From: Oceanobacillus manasiensis
GTDB taxonomy: Bacteria > Bacillota > Bacilli > Bacillales > Amphibacillaceae
Reading direction: 5' to 3'
Length of the DNA stretch: 64,000 bases
Assembly: GCF_000724085.1 (NCBI RefSeq)
Contig: NZ_CCDL010000003.1
Location: forward strand, 574,379 to 638,378
The translations under genes and the position numbers were made by a program. The notes under the pieces are model-generated. The model did no database searches, was not told the origin of the DNA, and saw only the letters and a list, made by a program, of their open reading frames with translations. This document shows, in pieces, positions 18,128 through 26,445 of this stretch (positions are counted from its first letter, which is position 1; each line of letters starts with the position of its first letter).

Positions 18128-18905
18128 CGGAATCCAAGGAGTGGGGGCTATTATCGTTCTAGCTCTATCTTTTGCTTCGATTGCTGTTTATTTTCTAGCA
18201 GGCTTTCTTTCCAACAGAAAAAGCCATTTACATTCATGGCCAATGTCCCGATATATGCTCTGGACTCTAGGAATAATTGCTGCCACATGTGCAGTCATAG
18301 GGCCTTTAACAGAATGGGCTCACACAAATTTTACTGCACATATGCTGGGCCATCTCCTGCTCGGAATGCTTGCACCACTTTTACTGGTACTCTCTGCACC
18401 AATGACTTTAGTACTTCGAACACTTCCTGTCAGGCAGGCCCGTTTTTTAGCAAGTTTTTTAAAAAGTTTTCCTGTTGCGATTCTCAGCCATCCTATCATT
18501 GCTTCCATTTTAAATATCGGAGGGCTATGGTTGCTGTACACAACAAATTTATATCACTTCATGCACCATAATCTTCTCGTTTATTTGCTTGTTCATTTTC
18601 ATGTATTTGCAGCTGGATACTTATTTACAGCAGCAATGATCTATATCGACCCGACACCTCATCGCTTTTCTTATTTATACCGCAGTATTGTCCTCATGGT
18701 TGCTTTAGGAGCACATGCTGTCCTGTCTAAATATATTTATGCAAATCCTCCAACCGGGGTCCCAACTCACGAGGCAGAGACGGGAGGGATGTTAATGTAT
18801 TATGGTGGAGATGCGATCGATTTGGTATTGATTTTTATCCTCATGTTACATTGGTATCGGTCCGCTGCGCCACGCCAAACACTGGCAAAGTTTGAAACTG
18901 TCTAG
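18120..18905 (+). CDS. CtaG-family (caa3_CtaG) cytochrome c oxidase assembly membrane protein
   Basis: 261 residues, about seven membrane helices, with histidines in the membrane segments (WAHTNFTAHMLGHLLLGMLAP; LTFHxFMHHNL-like YHFMHHN; VHFHVFAAGY). This pattern is the Pfam caa3_CtaG family, required in Bacillus for cytochrome oxidase assembly and plausibly for copper handling. It overlaps the DUF2243 gene; AAGGAG lies 12 bases before ATG 18120. No oxidase structural genes are near. Confidence 0.88.
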   Translation: MHNGIQGVGAIIVLALSFASIAVYFLAGFLSNRKSHLHSWPMSRYMLWTLGIIAATCAVIGPLTEWAHTNFTAHMLGHLLLGMLAPLLLVLSAPMTLVLRTLPVRQARFLASFLKSFPVAILSHPIIASILNIGGLWLLYTTNLYHFMHHNLLVYLLVHFHVFAAGYLFTAAMIYIDPTPHRFSYLYRSIVLMVALGAHAVLSKYIYANPPTGVPTHEAETGGMLMYYGGDAIDLVLIFILMLHWYRSAAPRQTLAKFETV

Positions 18906-18908
18906 GCA

Positions 18909-19565
18909 TTAGAAATGATTTTGTCCCTGTGGATAATACCCGTCATAGTAAGTGGAGGGGGTGTCGCTTCTAGGGTATGTGTTTTTTACAGGTTGTTGAG
19001 TGGCATATAGTTGTTTTACTTGGTTCTGTTCACATTCATCTGTTGGACCAATAATGATAGTTTCATTGTTAAGTGGAGAAAGTGTTTTACGTAACTGATC
19101 GGCATTCAGGCAATACGTATGTGCCAGTACATCAATGGGGGTCTTTGTCAAAATGTCAGAGCCTAAAATATACTCAGGATACGGAGCGTCAAATATGGCT
19201 AACAAATGTGTTTGGTCTGTTGTTGCTTCCTCCCAATGCCACCATCCTTGAGGGATGTTTGCCACTTGTCCAGGCCTTATGGTAATGTTGCTGACCTCAT
19301 TATCAAATGGGTTAATAAAGGAAACCCGTGCTGCACCGGAAACACAATAAACAAGTTCGGTGGCGTTCTGGTGATAGTGTGGTTCTACTACACGCCTATC
19401 ACTTAAGTAAATATCCAGTAGCGAAACATTCCCTAAGGTATTCAATACATCTCTTCCTAATTGGTTAATGTAATTCTGTCTATTCCTTGTAAACAGTCGA
19501 TTTTTATTCAAATCGGCGAAATATGTGTCATGATCACTTGTGTAATCCATGTATGAGACTGTCAT
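18909..19565 (-). CDS. Cupin domain protein
   Basis: 218 residues. The cupin barrel is seen as PHYHQNATELVYCVSGAARV (metal-binding His, His, Glu) and, about 45 residues on, GQVANIPQGWWHW (second motif with His). This resembles oxalate-decarboxylase/germin-type single cupins. The C-terminal 30 residues are low-complexity and rich in Tyr, Pro and Gln, as in some spore-coat proteins. ATG 19565 has GGGGAG ten bases upstream; ATGs at 19589 and 19583 are alternatives. The reaction is unknown. Confidence 0.8.
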   Translation of the reverse strand: MTVSYMDYTSDHDTYFADLNKNRLFTRNRQNYINQLGRDVLNTLGNVSLLDIYLSDRRVVEPHYHQNATELVYCVSGAARVSFINPFDNEVSNITIRPGQVANIPQGWWHWEEATTDQTHLLAIFDAPYPEYILGSDILTKTPIDVLAHTYCLNADQLRKTLSPLNNETIIIGPTDECEQNQVKQLYATQQPVKNTYPRSDTPSTYYDGYYPQGQNHF

Positions 19566-19706
19566 ACGGAAACAACTCCCCATCTTCATTTTTACCCTCA
19601 CAGTTTATGCTTCACAAATTGAAGTCGTGACAGACGCGGATTTTCCCCTTTAAAACTTGTTTCCAGAAATTTTCATGCATATTTTTTAGCTAATGTGGTA
19701 AAATAA

Positions 19707-19731
19707 GAACAGATGTTCTGAACAAACGTTC
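19707..19731 (+). promoter_or_regulatory. Two tandem LexA (DinR) boxes
   Basis: GAACAGATGTTC (19707-19718) and GAACAAACGTTC (19720-19731) both fit the Bacillus LexA core GAAC-N4-GTTC and are one base apart. They lie just 3' of a TAAAAT -10-like hexamer and directly before the next gene, so LexA would block transcription start. Confidence 0.85.
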
Positions 19732-19748
19732 CGGAAAGGGTGTTCTCA

Positions 19749-19955
19749 ATGAATGGAGTATTCATGCGTTCGATGGAAACAAAACAAAAAATTGTTGTGT
19801 TCTATATGGATGGAAATCAACAGATTACGCAACGTTTTATTCGTGTGCTAAAAATGGATGATACACTCGTTCTTGCTTATTGTTATTATAGAAAAAGCGT
19901 ACGCACGTTTAAACGCGAAAACATCCTTTCTGCTGGGCGCTGGATCCGGATGTAA
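19749..19955 (+). CDS. Small WYL-like domain protein, SOS-regulated
   Basis: 68 residues. The sequence resembles the short WYL-type proteins found beside YolD in Bacillaceae: IVVFYMDGNQQITQRFIRVL, then LAYCYYRKSVRTFKRENILSAGR, with an arginine-rich strand that could bind nucleic acid. ATG 19749 has GGAAAGGG eight bases upstream; ATG 19764 is possible. Tandem LexA boxes precede it, so DNA damage should induce it together with the YolD-like gene that follows 76 bases later. Confidence 0.75.
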   Translation: MNGVFMRSMETKQKIVVFYMDGNQQITQRFIRVLKMDDTLVLAYCYYRKSVRTFKRENILSAGRWIRM

Positions 19956-20031
19956 CTAATTCTGTTATTTAGTTATCCACAGAAAACAAATTTTATAATT
20001 TACTAGGAATCAAGAAAGTGGGGGCATAACA

Positions 20032-20349
20032 ATGAGTGTCAATGACAGAGGTACGATAAAATGGACAGCGATGATGCTGCCAGAACATATTGAATTACTA
20101 AAAAAGATGTGGGCAGAGCAGGAGTTTAAGGAAAAGCCGATGCTTTCCGAGTACCAAATGGAGGAGATTAATTTACAGCTTCAGCTGGCATTGGCGAACG
20201 ATTTAACCATTGAATTAGAATATTTCAAAGACCATGACTACCATAAGATAAAGGGCAAGCTTCTTGGCGTGGATGTTTTAAATCAATTTGTAAGGATTAA
20301 CGAGGAGTATTTACCGCTCGATCATTTGACGGGAGCCTGGATTGATTAA
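20032..20349 (+). CDS. YolD-like family protein
   Basis: 105 residues matching YolD: DRGTIKWTAMMLPEHIELLKKMW at the N-terminus, then LEYFKDHDYHKIKGKLLGVD and a C-terminal hydrophobic strand. In Bacillus, YolD-like genes usually sit beside the UvrX/YqjW Y-family DNA polymerases. Here no polymerase follows; the next gene is a nuclease/phosphatase-fold protein. GTGGGGG precedes ATG 20032. Damage-inducible function is inferred from the upstream LexA boxes. Confidence 0.85.
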   Translation: MSVNDRGTIKWTAMMLPEHIELLKKMWAEQEFKEKPMLSEYQMEEINLQLQLALANDLTIELEYFKDHDYHKIKGKLLGVDVLNQFVRINEEYLPLDHLTGAWID

Positions 20350-20423
20350 CTGTTTTAGTTTCCGGTTGTGAAACGAGAAGGGTGATTCTATACTATTAGT
20401 ATCATAGCTAAGGGGGGAGCTAC

Positions 20424-21218
20424 ATGCTAATTAGTGTAATGAGCTACAATATTAGGTGCCTAACCAGTGAAGATGAACCGCCACATACGTGGGCGCAAAG
20501 ATTACCAGAAATACTAAAGGTAATCAAGGACAAAAACCCTGATTTTATAGGAATTCAAGAAGCAGTACCACAGCAAATGAGCGACCTGGAAGCAAATCTG
20601 TCTGACTATCAGTGGATCGGAGAGGGAAGAGATGGCGGTGAGAAAGGCGAACGATCTGCGATATTTTTCCGAAAAGCTGCTTTTAAAGTAATCGATACAG
20701 CTACATACTGGTTGTCAGAAGAACCGAGGGAGCCTGGCTCCAAAGGCTGGGGGAGTGCCTGTCCAAGAATTGTGTCATGGGGGAAATTCCGTAGTTTAGA
20801 TAATGGAAAGGAACTTTATATCCTAAATACGCATTTTGATCATATAGCTTCCAAAGCACGAGAGAAGGCTGCAGCATTACTGGGGGAAAGATCGGGTTTA
20901 AGTGAAGGATTACCTATGGTATTAACAGGGGATTTTAATGCGAATCATGAAAGTACTCCTTTCCAAATCCTAAAGGAGAAGGGCTTTCTAAACCTATGGA
21001 AAACCGCAGTGGAACGGAAAAATGAGACAATGGGAACATTCAACAATTTTCACGACCCTACTGGTGGAGGGAAGGACTTCCGAATTGATGGAATTCTGGC
21101 AAAAGGCGAGGTTACTGCTCGTTCTATAGAGATCGTCAACACAAGAAATGGAGACCAATTCCCGAGTGATCATTATCCGCTATATGCGGTGTTAGAGGTC
21201 GGAGTGCAAGGTGAATAG
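20424..21218 (+). CDS. Endonuclease/exonuclease/phosphatase (EEP) family protein
   Basis: 264 residues, no signal peptide. The EEP active-site blocks are present: MSYNIRC (Asn), IGIQEA (Glu), NTHFDHIA (His), LTGDFNAN (Asp-x-Asn) and SDHYPLYA (Asp-His). The family includes exonuclease III, sphingomyelinases and inositol phosphatases, and the exact substrate is unclear. AAGGGGGGAG precedes ATG 20424. A possible damage-response link rests only on the LexA-controlled neighbours. Confidence 0.88.
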   Translation: MLISVMSYNIRCLTSEDEPPHTWAQRLPEILKVIKDKNPDFIGIQEAVPQQMSDLEANLSDYQWIGEGRDGGEKGERSAIFFRKAAFKVIDTATYWLSEEPREPGSKGWGSACPRIVSWGKFRSLDNGKELYILNTHFDHIASKAREKAAALLGERSGLSEGLPMVLTGDFNANHESTPFQILKEKGFLNLWKTAVERKNETMGTFNNFHDPTGGGKDFRIDGILAKGEVTARSIEIVNTRNGDQFPSDHYPLYAVLEVGVQGE

Positions 21219-21224
21219 TGAACG

Positions 21225-21257
21225 AGGGAGCAGTCTAGTGCTGCTCCTTTGCGTTTT
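21225..21257 (+). terminator. Terminator after the EEP gene
   Basis: GGAGCAG pairs with CTGCTCC around seven bases, followed by TTTGCGTTTTT. Confidence 0.7.
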
Positions 21258-21487
21258 TATAAAGTCTTATTTTTGCAGATGACTCAATTCCTTTTTAAGA
21301 TCGATTATATTTTGTATCTTATAGTTGACTTACTTCAGAATAAAGATATCCATTATTTGTCGAGATCATATAAACAATCTCTTGGTTCGATATTGTTTAC
21401 AAATCCCGTCATATAGGAATAGTATTGAATTAACATCATAGAATGACATCGAAGACAAGCATTGCAGCAGAGAAAGGAGCACTATTT

Positions 21488-22303
21488 ATGCTAGACTACT
21501 TCCTATCATTGCACCCAGTTGCCCAGGCAGGCATTGCTACATTATTTACATGGTTCATGACAGCACTTGGGGCTGCTCTCGTTTTTACAACTAAAAATTT
21601 TAATCAAAAGTTAATGGATAGTATGCTCGGATTCGCTGGTGGGGTTATGATTGCAGCCAGTTTTTGGTCTTTACTTGCCCCATCGATTGAGATGGCAGAA
21701 GAGAATGGCTCGATTTCCTGGATGCCAGCAGCAGTCGGATTCATGCTAGGTGGCCTTTTTCTATGGGGAATTGATAAAGTTTTACCTCATTTACATCCCA
21801 CCTCCCCGATGAGTGAGGCAGAGGGATATCAGCCAAAAAAGAAAAAACGTAGTACGTTACTGGTTTTGGCGATAACCATGCATAACATTCCAGAGGGACT
21901 AGCTGTTGGGGTAGCCTTTGGAGCCGTGGCTGCAGAATTCCCATCCGCCTCCATTACAGGTGCCATTGTCTTGGCAATAGGGATTGGAATTCAAAATTTT
22001 CCAGAAGGACTGGCCGTCTCCATGCCCTTACGCAGAGAAGGCATGTCACGACGTAAAAGCTTTATGTATGGCCAGTTTTCCGGGATGGTTGAGCCAATTG
22101 CCGGAATTATTGGGGCGATGGCTGTGACCTTTATCCAGCCGCTTCTACCTTATGCATTAAGCTTTGCGGCAGGCGCAATGATCTTTGTTGTAGCAGAAGA
22201 AGTAATTCCTGGTTCACAGGAAGAAGGGAATAGAGATCTCGCAGTGATGAGTTTAATGATTGGGTTTACCATCATGATGGTCCTCGATGTGGCCCTGGGA
22301 TAA
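21488..22303 (+). CDS. ZIP family metal (zinc) transporter
   Basis: 271 residues, about eight membrane helices. Both ZIP metal-site helices are seen: HNIPEGLAVGVAFG and NFPEGLAVSMPLRR. A charged cytoplasmic loop (residues about 110-126, KKKK) separates the third and fourth helices. It imports zinc or related divalent cations by family knowledge. ATG 21488 is chosen because AAAGGAG ends eight bases before it; the longer frame from 21443 is rejected. Confidence 0.92.
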   Translation: MLDYFLSLHPVAQAGIATLFTWFMTALGAALVFTTKNFNQKLMDSMLGFAGGVMIAASFWSLLAPSIEMAEENGSISWMPAAVGFMLGGLFLWGIDKVLPHLHPTSPMSEAEGYQPKKKKRSTLLVLAITMHNIPEGLAVGVAFGAVAAEFPSASITGAIVLAIGIGIQNFPEGLAVSMPLRREGMSRRKSFMYGQFSGMVEPIAGIIGAMAVTFIQPLLPYALSFAAGAMIFVVAEEVIPGSQEEGNRDLAVMSLMIGFTIMMVLDVALG

Positions 22304-22307
22304 GGAA

Positions 22308-22337
22308 AATAGGAGCTTGGCTAATCAAGCTCCTATT
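22308..22337. terminator. Twelve-base inverted repeat between convergent genes
   Basis: AATAGGAGCTTG pairs perfectly with CAAGCTCCTATT around six bases. It is not followed by a long T-run on either strand, so termination efficiency is uncertain. Confidence 0.6.
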
Positions 22338-22354
22338 GCTATGGATTGAATGAT

Positions 22355-22795
22355 TTACTCAAATAACACATCATTAGATTCTTCATAAGGATATGCATAT
22401 AAATCTATATCAAATTCAGCTTCAATAATGGATGCAAATCTAATCACATCTCTATCCAAATATATAGCAGGGGTATCTCCATCTTCTATTTCCGCAACAA
22501 TAAAGATTTTACACTCAACAGAATAATTCATTTTAATCTCATTAATTAGAAATACTTTATTTTGCAGTTGAGCTAAGATTTGTTGTAATTGGTCATTTAC
22601 ATCAAGAGATTCTTGGTAACCAGTATCTAATTCCCAACAAGTTTCTTGTCTAACCAAAACAGTAGGAAGATGGGTAATGATATCTCCTTTTGTATAAGTA
22701 TTAGAGGGTGTAATCCCTAGTTTTTCAGTCACATAATCTAAAGGAAATGTGTCCCCGAATAGACTAAAATAAACTCTTACCTTTGTTCTCTCCAC
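22355..22795 (-). CDS. DUF4279 domain-containing protein
   Basis: 146 residues. It begins with the DUF4279 pattern (VYFSLFGDTFPLDYVTEKLGITPSNTYTKGD) followed by a strand with TCWELDTGY. Such proteins are small, cytoplasmic and uncharacterised. GTG 22795 has GGAGG seven bases upstream. It is transcribed alone, convergent with the zinc transporter gene. Confidence 0.85.
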   Translation of the reverse strand: MERTKVRVYFSLFGDTFPLDYVTEKLGITPSNTYTKGDIITHLPTVLVRQETCWELDTGYQESLDVNDQLQQILAQLQNKVFLINEIKMNYSVECKIFIVAEIEDGDTPAIYLDRDVIRFASIIEAEFDIDLYAYPYEESNDVLFE

Positions 22796-23040
22796 AGTCC
22801 TGCCTCCGAAAATCTTAGACTTAAAAAACCTTAATGAACGAACCTGCTATGCTAGATTATAGTGGATATTTCAAAATATTTTTAATCCATTTTAACATAG
22901 CTCCTAGGTTAACGATAAGGTAATATACCTAATGTGTTTTGGCCCCTTCTTCTAACTTTCATCACGGGTAAAAAAGGTAACTCTCATAATTTCACAGAAA
23001 GTGCGGATACTGAATAGTAAAAAGGAAGAATGGTGAAAAA

Positions 23041-23298
23041 ATGCATATTAATGAATCTTATCAACCTGGAGAGGTTGTTTATATTATTATCCGCAACCCC
23101 CATGCCCAAGATGTGGCACATGTTCAACAGGCTGCTGTAGTTGAAAATCCAGATCAAAACGGTGAACTTGCACTGTTCATACACGAGACTTATTTTCCAT
23201 TAACGGAGGAGTTTGCTGTATATAAAAGTGCCGAAGAAGCAGAGGAAGCATATCAGGTAGCTTTTGGACTACCAGAAACAGAGGATTATTATGGTTAA
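23041..23298 (+). CDS. splA: Spore photoproduct lyase regulator SplA
   Basis: 85-residue SplA homologue, which in B. subtilis represses or tunes splB expression through a TRAP-like fold. Visible features are GEVVYIIIRNPHAQDVAHVQQAAVVENP at the N-terminus and an acidic C-terminus. Its stop overlaps the splB start by eight bases. I looked for a sigma-G promoter upstream and saw no convincing match. Confidence 0.92.
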   Translation: MHINESYQPGEVVYIIIRNPHAQDVAHVQQAAVVENPDQNGELALFIHETYFPLTEEFAVYKSAEEAEEAYQVAFGLPETEDYYG

Positions 23299-24319
23299 GC
23301 CTTTTGTGCCGCAACTCGTTTACGTAGAGCCACGAGCCATGGAATATCCACTTGCCAAGGAGTTAATTGGAAAGTTTGAAAAGATGGATATCGAGATAAG
23401 GGAAACAACATCTCATAACCAAATTCGTAACTTACCAGGAGAGAATCATTTTCAAAAGTACCGAACGGCAAAATCAACGCTTGTGCTCGGTATCCGTAAA
23501 ACACTTAAATTTGATACATCGAAGCCATCTGCAGAGTATGCAATTCCCTTCGCAACAGGCTGTATGGGTCATTGTCATTACTGTTATTTGCAAACAACGA
23601 TGGGAAGCAAGCCATATATCCGTTCCTATGTAAATGTAGACGAGATTTTTGATGCGGCAGAGGAATATATGCAGGAAAGGGCCCCTGAGTTCACAAGATT
23701 TGAAGCATCCTGTACCTCTGATATCGTTGGGATTGATCATCTGACCCACACATTAAAAAGGGCAATTGAATATTTCGGGAAATCTGAGCATGGCAAGCTC
23801 CGGTTTGTTACGAAATTTGCACATGTCGATCATTTGCTAGATGCAGAGCATAAAGGTAGAACACGCTTCCGTTTTAGTGTGAATGATGATTATATTATTA
23901 AATATTTCGAGCCAGGTACGTCCCGACTGAAAGAACGGATTGAGGCAGCAGTAAAAATTGCAGAAGCTGGATATCCACTCGGTTTTATCGTTGCTCCAAT
24001 TTATTTGCATGAGGGTTGGAAAGAAGGCTATAAAGAGATGTTTGAAAGGATAGAAGCGGCCTTGCCAGCAAAAGCAACAAAGGATTTAACTTTTGAATTA
24101 ATTCAGCATCGCTTTACCAAGCCGGCCAAGCGAGTTATTCAGGAAAATTACCCAATGACAAAGCTTGAGCTTGATGAATCAAAACGAAAGTGGAAATGGG
24201 GAAGATACGGAATTGGCAAATACGTCTACCAAAATGAAGAACAGGAAGACATTAAAGACACGCTTGGTGGCTATATAAACCACTACTTCCCAGATGCAAA
24301 AATAGAATATTTCACATAA
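23291..24319 (+). CDS. splB: Spore photoproduct lyase (radical SAM)
   Basis: 342 residues, exactly the B. subtilis SplB length. It reverses 5-thyminyl-5,6-dihydrothymine in germinating spores by a radical SAM reaction. The cluster-binding motif CMGHCHYC (C-x3-C-x2-C) and the conserved downstream cysteine that donates hydrogen (FEASCTSD) are intact. ATG 23291 lies inside splA, indicating coupling. The neighbour on the other side is a pyrimidine-dimer glycosylase-like gene, so this is a UV-repair locus. Confidence 0.97.
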   Translation: MVKPFVPQLVYVEPRAMEYPLAKELIGKFEKMDIEIRETTSHNQIRNLPGENHFQKYRTAKSTLVLGIRKTLKFDTSKPSAEYAIPFATGCMGHCHYCYLQTTMGSKPYIRSYVNVDEIFDAAEEYMQERAPEFTRFEASCTSDIVGIDHLTHTLKRAIEYFGKSEHGKLRFVTKFAHVDHLLDAEHKGRTRFRFSVNDDYIIKYFEPGTSRLKERIEAAVKIAEAGYPLGFIVAPIYLHEGWKEGYKEMFERIEAALPAKATKDLTFELIQHRFTKPAKRVIQENYPMTKLELDESKRKWKWGRYGIGKYVYQNEEQEDIKDTLGGYINHYFPDAKIEYFT

Positions 24320-24323
24320 AAAA

Positions 24324-24357
24324 TGAAACCTGCCAGTCCTTACTGGCGGGTTTCACT
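24324..24357. terminator. Bidirectional terminator between splB and the dimer-glycosylase-like gene
   Basis: TGAAACCTGCCAGT pairs with ACTGGCGGGTTTCA (one mismatch) around a four-base loop, between convergent genes. Confidence 0.82.
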
Positions 24358-24745
24358 TTATCTCTGGCAAATCAATGCCTTTTTCGCTCAGGTTATCAAG
24401 ACATTCTTTTAAGTAGGTAGGGCTATGCTCTGGATAGAGTGGTATTTGTTGCTTGTTTACATGCTCGGTTCCATAAAGGCTATTTTCATTATGTGCTTCA
24501 GAAATCTTTCCTCTATAAAAAGGATCTTCCCATAAAGGATCGACCCGATATCCTCGTTTTTGCATCTCCCTCATAATTAATTGATGGTAGATAAACAGAC
24601 GATATGGTGAATAATCGAATACATAATTTACTGTAGCATGTGGCTTTCCCCAACCATTACCTCTTAAAGCACAGCATTCACGATGCTGTCCAAGCAACTG
24701 CTGCCTAGGCAGGTGGGGAATTAAATCTTCGTGCCAAAGTCGCAT
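24353..24745 (-). CDS. TIGR02328-type pyrimidine dimer DNA glycosylase-like protein
   Basis: 130 residues. The start MRLWHEDLIPHLPRQQLLGQHRECCALRG is characteristic of the small TIGR02328 family related to T4 endonuclease V, which cuts DNA at UV-induced pyrimidine dimers. ATG 24745 is fixed by AGGAGG upstream; the longer frame to 24808 is rejected. Its position beside splAB supports a role in UV-damage repair. Activity has not been shown from sequence. Confidence 0.85.
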   Translation of the reverse strand: MRLWHEDLIPHLPRQQLLGQHRECCALRGNGWGKPHATVNYVFDYSPYRLFIYHQLIMREMQKRGYRVDPLWEDPFYRGKISEAHNENSLYGTEHVNKQQIPLYPEHSPTYLKECLDNLSEKGIDLPEIK

Positions 24746-24939
24746 GGCTATTCCTCCTGGTGTGGTGTTTGTTACTTGTAGTTTAACGATAGACAAAGAT
24801 GATCGCAACTAGATCGTTTCCCAGGTCTGCCAAAAGTTTACACGTTAGTAGTGTAATCCTTATTTAACTATGATGGGTTCATAGCGTTGTTTAGAAAGAT
24901 TACAAACTTGGGTAGAAACGATACTGTGAGGTGAAAATG

Positions 24940-25595
24940 ATGTTAACTACTATATCTTGGATCGCATTAATCATTGGTATAATAAGTTCTGCCATTATCA
25001 TAGTGGATATTACCAGGCATCCGCAGCAGATGAAAGTAATGAACTTGGTATGGCCGATAAACGGATGGTTTTTTGGACCATTCGCACTTTGGGCTTACTT
25101 TAAGTGGGGACGGCTGAATGCAAAAGGCTCAGAACGTGAAGATCGACGGAAAACGCCTGCAAAGGTTTTTGTGTCGACAAGTCATTGCGCAGGGGGATGC
25201 ACAGTAGGAGATGCAGCAGGTGTACCATTTGTGGCATTAACTGGTTTCACCATAGTAGGTTCCACTTTGTTTGCACATTTTTGGTTGAATTTATCCTAGC
25301 ATATCTAGTCGGCATTATATTCCAATATTATGCGATCTATCCAATGAACAAAGATCTTGGTAAAACTGGTGCGCTTAAGTCAGCGATAAAAGCAGATTCC
25401 GCAGCGCTTATTGCATTTGAAGTCGGCATGTTTGGCTGGATGGCAATCGTTCATTTTGTTCTCTTTACGGTGCCACCAAAACCTGATACTGCTGTATATT
25501 GGTTTATGATGCAAATTGCCATGATACTTGGATTTCTAACAAGCTACCCAGCCAATTGGTTACTTGTTAAAAAGGGAATTAAAGAAGTAATGTAG
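24940..25595 (+). pseudogene. DUF4396 membrane protein gene with a one-base frameshift
   Basis: Two overlapping frames together make one DUF4396 protein: the first gives membrane helices and STSHCAGGCTVGDAAG up to GSTLFAHF; the second continues from LVEFILAYLVGIIFQYYAIYPM to the C-terminus (MFGWMAIVHF, MMQIAMILGFLTSYPANWLL). The break is at a run of five T (25278-25282); a sixth T would restore one frame of about 218 codons. All other motifs are intact, so this is either a recent mutation, a slippage-controlled gene or a sequencing error. GTGAGGTGA precedes the start. Confidence 0.85.
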
Positions 25596-25684
25596 AATAG
25601 GTTGTCCCATTATTTGGGGCAATTTCTATTTTAGGCAGGAATTAAAGGTAGAAAATAGAAGTATTAAAGAAGAGGAGGGGGCTC

Positions 25685-25855
25685 ATGGAAATTATCTTTA
25701 TGTTTGTAGCGGGTTTCGTTGTATTTTTTATTGCAATCATTGCTGTTATGAAAGGTATAATACATAGGGTAAAAGAGCCTGCAAGACAATCAGAACAAAG
25801 GATTAGTAATCTTGAAAAACGCCTACAAGAGTTGGAATCACGCAAGACAAAGTAG
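25685..25855 (+). CDS. Small membrane protein with coiled-coil tail
   Basis: 56 residues. One membrane helix spans residues about 2-21 (IIFMFVAGFVVFFIAIIAV), followed by a basic stretch and a heptad-like tail (QRISNLEKRLQELESRK). GAGGAGGGGG lies just before ATG 25685, a very strong ribosome binding site. It resembles small Bacillaceae proteins such as DUF4083, but I cannot name the family with certainty. It is read in the same direction as the VOC gene 43 bases on. Confidence 0.75.
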   Translation: MEIIFMFVAGFVVFFIAIIAVMKGIIHRVKEPARQSEQRISNLEKRLQELESRKTK

Positions 25856-25898
25856 GGAATTAAGGAACTTTCCAAAAGGATAATCGGAGGTGCTTACA

Positions 25899-26330
25899 TT
25901 GAATCGAATTAATTTAATTACCCTAGGAGTTCAAGACATCCATAAGTCGTTAACCTTCTATCGTGAGGGATTAGGCTTTAAGACCTCTGTGTCAGACAGA
26001 AATCCTGAAGTTGTCTTTTTTAACAATCAGGGAACCAAATTAGCACTATTCCCAGTAGAAGAACTAGCAAAGGATATTGGTGAGGAATTGATCGGTCAAA
26101 AGCAAGGCTTTTCAGGTATCACGTTAGCATATAATGCAGACTCTAAAGAAGGCGTAGACAGGTTTATTGGCAATGCTCGAGATGCGGGAGCAACCATATT
26201 AAAAGAGCCTGAAACGGTTTTTTGGGGAGGATATAGTGGCTATTTTTCTGATCCGGACGGACATATTTGGGAGGTAGCTTATGGGGATATGTGGGAATTT
26301 GATGAAAATGAAATGCTAATTATTAAATAA
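25899..26330 (+). CDS. VOC (glyoxalase/bleomycin resistance) family protein
   Basis: 143 residues with two beta-alpha-beta-beta-beta modules. The first begins INLITLGVQDIHKSLTFYREGLGF, the second ends GGYSGYFSDPDGHIWEVAYG, with the usual metal-ligand positions. Substrates of the family range from methylglyoxal adducts to antibiotics. TTG 25899 is preferred because GGAGGTG ends six bases before it; GTG 25890 overlaps that site. Confidence 0.87.
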   Translation: MNRINLITLGVQDIHKSLTFYREGLGFKTSVSDRNPEVVFFNNQGTKLALFPVEELAKDIGEELIGQKQGFSGITLAYNADSKEGVDRFIGNARDAGATILKEPETVFWGGYSGYFSDPDGHIWEVAYGDMWEFDENEMLIIK

Positions 26331-26347
26331 TAACCAAATAGGAAAGC

Positions 26348-26386
26348 ATACAAAAAGAAGCTTACATATCAAGCTTCTTTTTGTAT
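26348..26386. terminator. Bidirectional terminator
   Basis: Sixteen-base perfect stem (ATACAAAAAGAAGCTT with AAGCTTCTTTTTGTAT) around seven bases, between the convergent VOC and mtnU genes. Confidence 0.88.
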
Positions 26387-26445
26387 TGCTGTTAAATCTG
26401 TTTGTTAAAACAGCTCTCCCGATTCAGTTCCCTAGTGGTGCTACT

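Noticed and set aside
22840..23040. Sigma-G promoter for splAB
   Set aside because: A GGATACT resembles a -10, but no matching -35 lies at the required distance.
22984..23184. Minus-strand 66-residue frame over splA
   Set aside because: Antisense to a recognised gene and without a ribosome binding site.
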